The translations under genes and the position numbers were made by a program. Positions 1 to 5,446 of a stretch of DNA of 5,517 bases are shown here, one piece after another. The notes below the pieces were generated by a model, which searched no databases, was not told where the DNA came from, and saw only the letters and a program-made list of their open reading frames with translations. The first letter of the stretch is position 1, and each line of letters begins with the position of its first letter. This DNA is from Prevotellaceae bacterium (GTDB lineage Bacteria; Bacteroidota; Bacteroidia; Bacteroidales; Paludibacteraceae): positions 1 through 5,517 of the forward strand of contig JAITNR010000217.1 of assembly GCA_031290375.1 (NCBI GenBank), read 5' to 3'.

Positions 1-2
1 AT

Positions 3-101
3 TTAATCAAACATGAACAATCAAAAAAGAGAAGTGTGAAGGGAAAAAGACTCGATGCCGGATGGAATAATGATTATTTATTGAAAATCCTAACTAATTA
101 A
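3..101 (+). CDS. Possible C-terminal end of an unidentified upstream gene (partial)
   Basis: One forward frame is open from the left edge to a TAA at 99-101, giving about 32 residues that end in LLKILTN. The peptide is basic, with a Lys/Arg-rich stretch (KKRSVKGKR) followed by LDAGWNNDYLL. The other two forward frames close within the first 15 bases. The stop lies about 35 bases before the clpP promoter, a sensible place for an upstream gene to end. I do not recognise the family. In many Bacteroidota the gene before clpP is tig (trigger factor), but nothing in this tail lets me call it that. A 32-codon open frame can also arise by chance, so this is only a candidate. Confidence 0.28.
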   Translation, partial: LIKHEQSKKRSVKGKRLDAGWNNDYLLKILTN

Positions 102-134
102 GATGCGTTTGCCCTGGCCCTAAAACCTGGAATG

Positions 135-165
135 TTTTTTTGTTGGAAAATTTATTGTAACTTTG
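135..165 (+). promoter_or_regulatory. Probable Bacteroidota-type promoter for clpP
   Basis: TAACTTTG at 158-165 matches the Bacteroidota -7 consensus TAnnTTTG. A run of T (TTTT at 135-138, running into TTTTG) sits 19 bases upstream where the -33 TTTG box is expected, so the upstream box is imperfect. Transcription would start near 170, giving a leader of about 30 bases before the clpP ATG at 201. Confidence 0.55.
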
Positions 166-200
166 CGTGATTTTTATTGAAAATTAATAATAAATAGGAT

Positions 201-869
201 ATGAACAACAACGAATTTAGAAAATTTGCGACCAAACATTTAGGAATGAACGGTTTGGCTTTGGACAACTTTATGGCAAGAGATGGCGGTTATATTTCGC
301 CGTCCATATTGGAAGAGAGACAGTTGAACGTTACACAGATGGACGTATTTTCACGTCTGATGATGGACAGAATCATCTTTCTTGGCTCTGAAATTAATGA
401 TTATGTGGCGAATGTTATTCAGGCCCAACTGTTGTTTTTGGACACTTCCGACCCCGGCAAAGATATTTCGATTTATATCAATTCACCGGGTGGCAGTGTT
501 CATGCAGGGCTTGGCATATACGATACTATGCAGTATATTTCGAGTAAGGTAGGTACTATCTGCACAGGTATAGCAGCTTCCATGGCGTCGGTTTTGCTTG
601 TGGCAGGAGAAAAGGGCACACGTTCCGCCTTGCCGCATTCAAGAGTGCTGATACATCAGCCTATGGGAGGGGTTCAAGGGCAGGCTTCGGATATGGAAAT
701 TGCTGTAAATGAGATAAAAAAAATAAAAATCGAGCTTTATAAAATCATTTCCGAACGTTCGGGACAGCCATTTGAGAGGGTAGAAAAAGATTCGGACAGG
801 GACTATTGGATGACCGCACAAGAAGCACTTGAGTATGGTATGGTGGATAATTTGCTGACAAAAAGGTAG
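201..869 (+). CDS. clpP: ATP-dependent Clp protease proteolytic subunit ClpP
   Basis: ClpP is a cytoplasmic serine peptidase that stacks as two heptameric rings and degrades proteins fed in by a Clp ATPase such as ClpX. The 222-residue protein has the full triad: Ser127 in GIAASMAS, His152 in LIHQPMGG and Asp201 in SDRDYWMT. The Ser-His and His-Asp distances (25 and 49 residues) equal those of E. coli ClpP. The oxyanion and strand segment INSPGGSV lies at 94-100. The N-terminus (FRKFATKHLGMNG) is about 15 residues longer than E. coli ClpP and is typical of Bacteroides ClpP, which supports the ATG at 201. No Shine-Dalgarno sequence is properly spaced, as is usual in this phylum. The gene has its own promoter and is followed by 351 non-coding bases, so it appears monocistronic; clpX, often next in Bacteroidota, is not here. 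Confidence 0.97.
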   Translation: MNNNEFRKFATKHLGMNGLALDNFMARDGGYISPSILEERQLNVTQMDVFSRLMMDRIIFLGSEINDYVANVIQAQLLFLDTSDPGKDISIYINSPGGSVHAGLGIYDTMQYISSKVGTICTGIAASMASVLLVAGEKGTRSALPHSRVLIHQPMGGVQGQASDMEIAVNEIKKIKIELYKIISERSGQPFERVEKDSDRDYWMTAQEALEYGMVDNLLTKR

Positions 870-895
870 AAAGTGAATAATGTTTTTTAATTTTG

Positions 896-965
896 GGATA
901 GCTTCGTTCCTCGCAATGACGCATTGCTTTTGGACTTCGCCTTATTGCGAGGAAGTAAGTAATCC
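896..965. repeat. Imperfect inverted repeat of the 'CTCGCAATGA' dispersed-repeat type
   Basis: The arms 896-917 and 944-965 are 22 bases each and match at 18 of 22 positions, including 11 contiguous pairs (TTCCTCGCAAT with ATTGCGAGGAA). The 26-base loop holds further related words (GCATTGC, ACTTCGCC). The 5' arm resembles GGATtGCTTCGttCCTCGCAATGACG, a short palindromic repeat I know to recur between genes in many unrelated bacterial genomes. Only one copy is in this window, so its repeated nature here rests on that resemblance. It begins 26 bases after the clpP stop, so in RNA it could form a long hairpin that stabilises or ends the clpP transcript. Confidence 0.6.
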
Positions 966-996
966 AGAAACATTTTATATCTTATATATATTAAAA

Positions 997-1026
997 ATAC
1001 TAATCTTTTCTTCTCGATTTTAGTAT
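997..1026. repeat. Short perfect inverted repeat between clpP and nuoA
   Basis: ATACTAA at 997-1003 is the exact reverse complement of TTAGTAT at 1020-1026, with a 16-base pyrimidine-rich loop. It is a 7-bp AT-rich stem with no T-run after it, so it is a weak hairpin of unknown role. Confidence 0.3.
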
Positions 1027-1031
1027 CCCGC

Positions 1032-1069
1032 AAGACTTTCAAAAAAAAATTGGTGTCTTAATTTTTTTT
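1032..1069 (+). terminator. Candidate rho-independent terminator downstream of clpP
   Basis: AAGAC (1032-1036) can pair with GTCTT (1055-1059), with a possible inner extension of TCAA with TTGG, and is followed directly by AA and eight T (1062-1069). A stem followed by a T-run is the intrinsic-terminator pattern, but the stem is short and GC-poor. It lies just before the nuo promoter and would insulate the operon from clpP. Confidence 0.4.
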
Positions 1070-1088
1070 GTCTGATTATACATTTTTT

Positions 1089-1120
1089 TTTGTCAAAATA
1101 ATAAAAAAGTTATACCTTTG
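1089..1120 (+). promoter_or_regulatory. Bacteroidota-type promoter of the nuo operon
   Basis: TTTG at 1089-1092 and TACCTTTG at 1113-1120 are separated by 20 bases, a good match to the Bacteroidota primary sigma factor pattern TTTG-N19..21-TAnnTTTG. The start site would fall near 1125, leaving a leader of about 95 bases before nuoA. Confidence 0.75.
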
Positions 1121-1135
1121 CACTTGGAAAATTTA

Positions 1136-1180
1136 GGGATTTGAGTTTTCTGATTATAAGGATAAAAAGACTCAATTCTC
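1136..1180 (+). promoter_or_regulatory. Hairpin in the 5' leader of the nuo mRNA
   Basis: Bases 1136-1149 can pair with 1167-1180 at 13 of 14 positions, two of them G-U, with one T-T mismatch (1140 with 1176); the core is TTGAGT with ACTCAA. The loop is 17 bases (1150-1166). It lies between the predicted start site and the nuoA ATG. No T-run follows, so it is not a terminator. A role in mRNA stability or translation is an inference; I recognise no known riboswitch or leader family. Confidence 0.4.
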
Positions 1181-1220
1181 CATGCCAAAATTAATAAAAC
1201 TGAAAATTTAATATTGATAT

Positions 1221-1574
1221 ATGAGTAATTCGGCATTGTTTTTAGTGGTACTCGTTACCGCAGTGTTTATGGTGCTTGCGGCACTGTTTTTGGCTCTTTG
1301 GCTTGCACCGAAATCTACCAACGCAGCCAAAGGTGAGCCTTACGAGTGCGGCATCCAAACCAGAGGCGAATCGTGGGTGCAGTTCAAGGTAGGCTACTAT
1401 CTGATTGCAATTCTGTTCTTGGTGTTTGATATTGAGGCTGTGTTGTTGTTTCCGTGGGCAACAATTTACAGAGGCATCGGTTTGGACGGACTGATTTTGG
1501 TTTCGTTCTTTATCGTTGTTTTGGCACTTGGGTTGGTTTATGCATGGAAAAAAGGAGCATTAGAATGGAAGTAG
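1221..1574 (+). CDS. nuoA: NADH-quinone oxidoreductase subunit A (NuoA)
   Basis: NuoA (the ND3 homologue) is a small inner-membrane subunit of complex I, at the join between the peripheral arm and the proton-pumping membrane arm. The 117-residue protein has three membrane segments, roughly residues 5-28, 58-80 and 88-108. The loop after the first carries the hallmark YECG at 41-44; Cys43 corresponds to the ND3 loop cysteine linked to the active/deactive switch in mitochondria. The second helix has the conserved FDIEAVLLFPWA block with Asp70 and Glu72, matching the conserved acidic pair of E. coli NuoA. The ATG at 1221 lies about 95 bases after the predicted transcription start and has no Shine-Dalgarno. 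It is the first gene of the operon and overlaps nuoB by 10 bases. Confidence 0.96.
   Translation: MSNSALFLVVLVTAVFMVLAALFLALWLAPKSTNAAKGEPYECGIQTRGESWVQFKVGYYLIAILFLVFDIEAVLLFPWATIYRGIGLDGLILVSFFIVVLALGLVYAWKKGALEWK
1551..1557 (+). promoter_or_regulatory. Shine-Dalgarno sequence deciding the nuoB start
   Basis: AAAGGAG lies 7 bases before the ATG at 1565, inside the end of nuoA. It favours this start over the ATGs at 1454 and 1595. Confidence 0.6.
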
Positions 1575-2188
1575 GTAAAATCAAAATCAAAAATATGAAA
1601 AACGAGGATTTCAAGGATAATGAATACCTCGAAAAGTATGTTGAAGAATTGCGTGCCAATGGTGTAAATATTGTTGTTGCCAAGCTCAACGACCTTATAA
1701 ACTGGGGACGCTCAAACTCCGTGTGGCCCTTGACTTTCGGCACTTCTTGCTGTGCAATTGAGTTTATGTCGCTGGGTGCGGCGCGTTATGACTTTGCCCG
1801 TTTCGGTTGGGAGGTTACGCGAAATTCACCACGTCAGGCAGATGTGATTTTCTGTTGCGGCACTATTGTGCACAAAATGGCACCTGTCCTAAAAAGGCTG
1901 TACGACCAAATGGCTGAACCCAAGTACGTTATGGCATTTGGTGCATGCACAATCAGTGGCGGACCATTCAAAAAGTCGTATCATACGGTTATGGGTATTG
2001 ACAAGATAATTCCCGTTGACATCTACATTCCGGGTTGTCCGCCCCGTCCTGATGCTATGATATACGGAATGATGCAGTTGGCAAGAAAAATCAAAATACA
2101 GGAATTTTTTAAATTACCCAAAGAGCCTGATATTGTTGAGATGAACGAAAATCAAATAATCGAAGAAAAAGGAGGTGAAAATGAATAA
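1565..2188 (+). CDS. nuoB: NADH-quinone oxidoreductase subunit B (NuoB)
   Basis: NuoB (PSST/20 kDa homologue) carries the last iron-sulphur cluster, N2 [4Fe-4S], which passes electrons to quinone on the cytoplasmic side of the membrane. In the 207-residue product the N2 ligands are visible: adjacent Cys62-Cys63 in GTSCCAIEF, Cys128 in FGACTISGG and Cys158 in IPGCPPRPDA. Other family blocks are present, including KMAPVLKRLYDQM. An additional Cys97-Cys98 pair lies in IFCCGT. I chose the ATG at 1565 because AAAGGAG (1551-1557) sits 7 bases upstream and the gene then overlaps nuoA by 10 bases, a normal coupled arrangement. The same frame is open further upstream (ATG at 1454), but that stretch is inside nuoA and unlike NuoB. 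The next in-frame ATG (1595) would also give a plausible protein. Confidence 0.96.
   Translation: MEVGKIKIKNMKNEDFKDNEYLEKYVEELRANGVNIVVAKLNDLINWGRSNSVWPLTFGTSCCAIEFMSLGAARYDFARFGWEVTRNSPRQADVIFCCGTIVHKMAPVLKRLYDQMAEPKYVMAFGACTISGGPFKKSYHTVMGIDKIIPVDIYIPGCPPRPDAMIYGMMQLARKIKIQEFFKLPKEPDIVEMNENQIIEEKGGENE
2169..2175 (+). promoter_or_regulatory. Shine-Dalgarno sequence deciding the nuoCD start
   Basis: AAGGAGG ends 5 bases before the ATG at 2181, within the last codons of nuoB. It points to ATG 2181, not the in-frame GTG at 2175, which overlaps the motif itself. Confidence 0.65.
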
Positions 2189-3806
2189 TTTGGACAGTAT
2201 ATTTTCTCAACTTCCTTTTGCTGAAGTTGTTAATAAGGATAATATTGTTGCAGTAACGGTTCCGAAAGATAAAATCTACGAAACACTTAATTTGTTAAAA
2301 AACAATAATTTTGATTATCTGCGTGATATTGTCGGAATGGATTATACCAATTCTTTGGGTGTGATTTACAATCTTTCTTCAACCCAAAAGCCTGAGTACC
2401 TGCTTTTGGTAAAAACCTCTATCGAAGACAGAGAAAATCCGTATTTTGACTCCGTAATTGATTTATGGGACTCGGCAATGCTCTATGAAAGGGAGGTGCA
2501 TGACTTTTTCGGCATAACTTTCAAAAATAATCCTGATATGCGCAGACTGTTTCTTCGTCAGGACTGGAAAGGCTATCCACTTAGAAAGGATTATGATGAT
2601 AATCCCAACATCAATCCTGTGCCGTTGGAAAACGAAGACCTTGACGATATGGAGCAGCTGCCTCAGATTGAGGTTAATCAGGACAAGAGTTTTGAAGAGC
2701 AACACTCTGTATTTCAAAAGGAGGAGTATGTTGTCAATTTTGGACCTCAACACCCTGCTACTCACGGAGTTCTTCACCTCAGAGTGTCGCTTGATGGAGA
2801 AATCATAAAGAAAATTGACCCTAATTTCGGCTATATACATCGCGGAATAGAAAAAATGAGCGAATGTTATACCTATCCGCAAATATTGCATCTTACCGAC
2901 AGGCTTGATTATCTTTCCGGGGCAATTAACCGCCACGCTGTTTGTCTGGCAGTGGAAAAGGGGCTGGAACTTGAAGTGCCGCAAAGAGCTCATCATATCA
3001 GAACAATCATTGACGAACTCACCCGTGTAGCCTCTCACCTCTTGGGCTGGGGCTGTATGTGTATGGATATGGGTGCAATCACTGCCTTTGTGTATGGCAT
3101 GCGAGACAGGGAAAAAATTATGGATATTTTTGAGGAAACATGTGGTGGTCGTTTAATGGCAAATTACAGCGTGATAGGCGGTGTAATGGCTGATATTCAT
3201 CCTAATTTTCAAAAAAAGGTAAAGGAATTTATCCCATATATGAGAAAAATGCTCAAAGAGCATCACATTCTGTTCACAGGCAACCCAATTGCACGTGGCA
3301 GAATGGATGGAATAGGGCATTTGAGCAGGGAACAGGCTATTTCCATCGGGGCAACAGGTCCTGTGGGCAGGGCTTCGGGCTGGAGTAATGATACTCGCAA
3401 AATTCAGCCGTATGCTGCCTACGACAAAGTGAATTTCACTGAAATGCTAAGAAAGGACGGTATGACTTTCGACCGTTACGTCATTCGTTTGGACGAGATA
3501 GAAGAGTCGTTGAAGATAATCGAACAGCTTGTTGATAATATTCCCGAAGGCGATTTTACAGCCAAAACAAAGGCGGTTATCAAACTGCCCGAAGGTGAGT
3601 ATTTTCAGAGGGTAGAAAATGCGAGAGGAGAGTTTTGCGTTTATATAGACAGTCGTGGCGACAAATATCCGTACAGGGTTAAATTCCGTTCGCCATCGTT
3701 GACTTTGGTTAATGTGCTTAAACACATTACTCCCGGCACAAAAGTTGCTGACCTGATAATGCTTGGCGGTTCGTTGGACTATGTTATTCCATGCATTGAC
3801 AGATAG
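2181..3806 (+). CDS. nuoCD: NADH-quinone oxidoreductase fused subunit C/D (NuoCD)
   Basis: One 541-residue protein joins NuoC (30 kDa homologue, roughly residues 1-145) to NuoD (49 kDa homologue, roughly 180-541) through an acidic linker. The fusion is known from Bacteroidota and, in a different form, from E. coli. The NuoC signature YEREVHDFFG is at 102-111, followed by MRRLFLRQDWKGYPLRKDY. NuoD begins with the block VNFGPQHPATHG and has the family signature IHRGIEK at 219-225. His195 (PATHG) and Tyr244 (RLDYL) are 49 residues apart and match the quinone-binding His38 and Tyr87 of Thermus Nqo4. The C-terminus, GGSLDYVIPCIDR, resembles the usual GSLD...DR ending, so the protein is complete. 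The ATG at 2181 overlaps nuoB by 8 bases and has a strong Shine-Dalgarno. NuoCD and NuoB together surround the quinone head-group site. Confidence 0.96.
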   Translation: MNNLDSIFSQLPFAEVVNKDNIVAVTVPKDKIYETLNLLKNNNFDYLRDIVGMDYTNSLGVIYNLSSTQKPEYLLLVKTSIEDRENPYFDSVIDLWDSAMLYEREVHDFFGITFKNNPDMRRLFLRQDWKGYPLRKDYDDNPNINPVPLENEDLDDMEQLPQIEVNQDKSFEEQHSVFQKEEYVVNFGPQHPATHGVLHLRVSLDGEIIKKIDPNFGYIHRGIEKMSECYTYPQILHLTDRLDYLSGAINRHAVCLAVEKGLELEVPQRAHHIRTIIDELTRVASHLLGWGCMCMDMGAITAFVYGMRDREKIMDIFEETCGGRLMANYSVIGGVMADIHPNFQKKVKEFIPYMRKMLKEHHILFTGNPIARGRMDGIGHLSREQAISIGATGPVGRASGWSNDTRKIQPYAAYDKVNFTEMLRKDGMTFDRYVIRLDEIEESLKIIEQLVDNIPEGDFTAKTKAVIKLPEGEYFQRVENARGEFCVYIDSRGDKYPYRVKFRSPSLTLVNVLKHITPGTKVADLIMLGGSLDYVIPCIDR

Positions 3807-3855
3807 TTGAATATAATACCTAATATCTAAAAAAAAACTAAAATCTAACAAAAAT

Positions 3856-4926
3856 ATGTTTCATTTTAAAATAATAACCGATTGGATAGACCAGTTTTTA
3901 CATGCAAATATGGCAGAATGGCTGGCTTTGACAATAGAATTTGTGTTGATAGGATTGGTCATTTTGACTGTTTATGCCGTTCTGGCACTGTTTTTAATCT
4001 GGTTGGAAAGAAAAATATGTGCATGGTTTCAGTGCCGTCTTGGACCTACCCGTGTTGGACCGTTCGGGCTGTTGCAGAGCATTGCCGATATGGTTAAAAT
4101 TTTGTTGAAAGAAATTATTACCCTGAACCGCAACGATAAGTTTCTGTTCCGTCTGGCAAGTTTTTTGGTGATAATCGCCTCAATTTGTACTTTTGGAGCG
4201 ATACCATTTGACAAAGGCTTACACGTGGTAGATTTCAACATCGGTATCTTCTACCTGCTTGCCATTTCATCGCTTGGAGTGGTGGGGATACTGCTGGCAG
4301 GCTGGTCGTCAAACAGCAAATACACGATGATAGGCGCAATGCGTTCAGGGGCTCAGTTGATAAGTTATGAATTGTCGTGCGGACTGTCCCTGATGACAAT
4401 CGTAATTCTTTCAGGCACAATGCAACTTTCTCAAATTGTTGAAATGCAATCAACAGGCTGGTTTATCTTCAAGGGAGGCATTCCTGCACTGATAGCCTTT
4501 GTTATCTACCTGATAGCAGGACACGCCGAAACAAACCGTGGACCATTCGACTTGCCTGAAGCGGAGTCGGAACTTACGGCAGGCTATCACACCGAATATT
4601 CAGGTATTCAGTTCGGATTTTTCTATCTGGCAGAATACCTTAATATGTTTATTATTGCGGCGATTGCCTCAACGGTATTTTTGGGAGGCTGGATGCCGTT
4701 CCATGTACCGGGCTGGGAGGGTTTTAATCAGATAATGGATTATGTTCCGCCTGTGCTGTGGTTTTTCGGTAAAACATTTCTCTGTGTCTTTTTGGCTCTT
4801 TGGGTAAGATGGTCGTTTCCGCGCCTGAGAATCGACCAACTGCTTAAACTCGAATGGAAAGTGCTTATGCCAATCAGTTTTGCTAATATTGTGCTTATGG
4901 CGTTGTGGGTTCTTATATTTAATTGA
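3856..4926 (+). CDS. nuoH: NADH-quinone oxidoreductase subunit H (NuoH)
   Basis: NuoH (ND1 homologue) is the membrane subunit that holds most of the quinone tunnel and links quinone reduction to proton pumping. The 356-residue protein has about eight hydrophobic segments (near 25-50, 98-118, 130-150, 168-188, 207-225, 255-280, 296-320 and 336-355). Both family signatures are clear: the block from ERK at 51-53 through RLGPTRVGPFGLLQSIADMV (61-80), and the acidic cytoplasmic loop PFDLPEAESELTAG at 230-243. The block GAMRSGAQLISYELS (160-174) is also typical. Its length fits the family. It starts 49 bases after nuoCD, with no Shine-Dalgarno and no separate promoter that I can see, so co-transcription is likely. 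Unusually, nuoI does not follow. Confidence 0.96.
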   Translation: MFHFKIITDWIDQFLHANMAEWLALTIEFVLIGLVILTVYAVLALFLIWLERKICAWFQCRLGPTRVGPFGLLQSIADMVKILLKEIITLNRNDKFLFRLASFLVIIASICTFGAIPFDKGLHVVDFNIGIFYLLAISSLGVVGILLAGWSSNSKYTMIGAMRSGAQLISYELSCGLSLMTIVILSGTMQLSQIVEMQSTGWFIFKGGIPALIAFVIYLIAGHAETNRGPFDLPEAESELTAGYHTEYSGIQFGFFYLAEYLNMFIIAAIASTVFLGGWMPFHVPGWEGFNQIMDYVPPVLWFFGKTFLCVFLALWVRWSFPRLRIDQLLKLEWKVLMPISFANIVLMALWVLIFN

Positions 4927-4956
4927 CAAATAATAATGTAACTACAAGTCTGTAAG

Positions 4957-5007
4957 GGCTTTAAAAGCCAAACGATGGGAAAGAAGATAATCATTTTTGC
5001 TATCTTC
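4957..5007 (+). other. Two small hairpins downstream of nuoH
   Basis: GGCTT (4957-4961) and AAGCC (4965-4969) form a 5-bp stem with a 3-base loop, 30 bases after the nuoH stop. GAAGATA (4983-4989) and TATCTTC (5001-5007) form a perfect 7-bp stem with an 11-base loop. Neither is followed by a T-run, so they are not classical terminators. They may mark the 3' end of the nuo transcript. Otherwise I see nothing coding in the 258 bases between nuoH and the tRNA. Confidence 0.3.
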
Positions 5008-5135
5008 ACTCCGTCAGTTAGCCGACAACAACATTCAGCACACAATCTCTTTGCAAAATAAGCATCGGAGGTATTCGGAAGTATGTACTTTAAAATCAAT
5101 AGTTTATGGCAAAAAAACGAAAAATGCTATTTCTC

Positions 5136-5166
5136 TTTGAAAAATCAAAAAAAAGTACTACCTTTG
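5136..5166 (+). promoter_or_regulatory. Bacteroidota-type promoter of the tRNA-Lys gene
   Basis: TTTG at 5136-5139 and TACCTTTG at 5159-5166 are spaced by 19 bases, an essentially perfect Bacteroidota promoter. Transcription would start near 5171, about 14 bases before the mature tRNA 5' end. Confidence 0.8.
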
Positions 5167-5184
5167 CAGTCCGTTTATTAGAAC

Positions 5185-5257
5185 GATCCAGTAGCTCAGC
5201 AGGTAGAGCACATCCCTTTTAAGGATGGGGTCTTGGGTTCGAATCCCAACTGAGTCA
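5185..5257 (+). tRNA. tRNA-Lys (anticodon UUU)
   Basis: This 73-base gene folds as a tRNA for lysine codons AAA/AAG. The D-stem is GCTC/GAGC (5194-5197, 5206-5209). The anticodon stem is CATCC/GGATG (5211-5215, 5223-5227), with loop CTTTTAA and anticodon TTT at 5218-5220. The T-arm is TTGGG-TTCGAAT-CCCAA (5233-5249). The discriminator is A5257, and CCA is not encoded (ACAC follows). The acceptor stem GATCCAG (5185-5191) with CTGAGTC (5250-5256) is imperfect: position 3-70 is U-G and 4-69 is a C-A mismatch. A perfect partner would be CTGGATC. It has its own strong promoter, so it is probably expressed, but the weak stem leaves some doubt about full function. Confidence 0.9.
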
Positions 5258-5411
5258 CACTTTCCTGTCGCAGTTTTTTGCTTTTGCAGAAGTGTCTTAA
5301 ACTATCGTTTCCAAAATTAATCTAAGCAAAGGCTGAGAGTTCAAGTAATTGTTTGTAAATTTCCCAAAAAAAAATCGAATGGATGTTTATAATTAATTAA
5401 TTGGTATAAGC

Positions 5412-5442
5412 GTTTAGGTCGCCCAAAAAAATGCTACCTTTG
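5412..5442 (+). promoter_or_regulatory. Probable promoter of the transposase gene
   Basis: TACCTTTG at 5435-5442 is a perfect Bacteroidota -7 motif. GTTTA at 5412-5416 stands about 18 bases upstream as a weak -33 box. The predicted start site (about 5446-5449) coincides with the GTG at 5447. Confidence 0.5.
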
Positions 5443-5446
5443 TAGC

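Noticed and set aside
103..123. Six-residue frame MRLPWP before clpP as a possible leader peptide
   Set aside because: It lies upstream of the clpP promoter at 135-165, so it would not be on the clpP transcript.
1454..1564. Upstream extension of the nuoB frame to an ATG at 1454
   Set aside because: The extra 37 residues lie inside nuoA, are unlike any NuoB N-terminus, and the ATG at 1565 has a well-placed Shine-Dalgarno.
2175..2180. In-frame GTG at 2175 as the nuoCD start
   Set aside because: It overlaps the Shine-Dalgarno itself and adds only two residues; ATG 2181 is correctly spaced.
2718..2730. Shine-Dalgarno-like AAGGAGG followed by ATG just before the NuoD half of NuoCD, suggesting a separate nuoD start
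   Set aside because: The ATG is out of frame with NuoD and its frame ends at 2808 with no recognisable product; the motif is explained by Lys-Glu-Glu codons.
2463..3038. Long reverse-strand open frame of 191 codons
   Set aside because: It lies wholly within nuoCD, which has clear family motifs; the reverse product resembles nothing and has no promoter of its own. Other reverse frames in clpP, nuoCD and nuoH were dismissed for the same reason.
4975..5061. 28-codon open frame after nuoH (MGKKIIIFAIF...)
   Set aside because: It is short, without Shine-Dalgarno or promoter, overlaps a hairpin and resembles no known small protein; likely chance.
4740..5099. Reverse-strand open frame of 119 codons reaching from nuoH into the gap after it
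   Set aside because: Over half of it is antisense to nuoH, its product shows no known motif, and no TAnnTTTG promoter was noticed for it.
5262..5281. CTG-TCG-CAG followed by six T as the tRNA-Lys terminator
   Set aside because: The stem has only 3 bp; the T-run may help termination but the hairpin is too weak to annotate.
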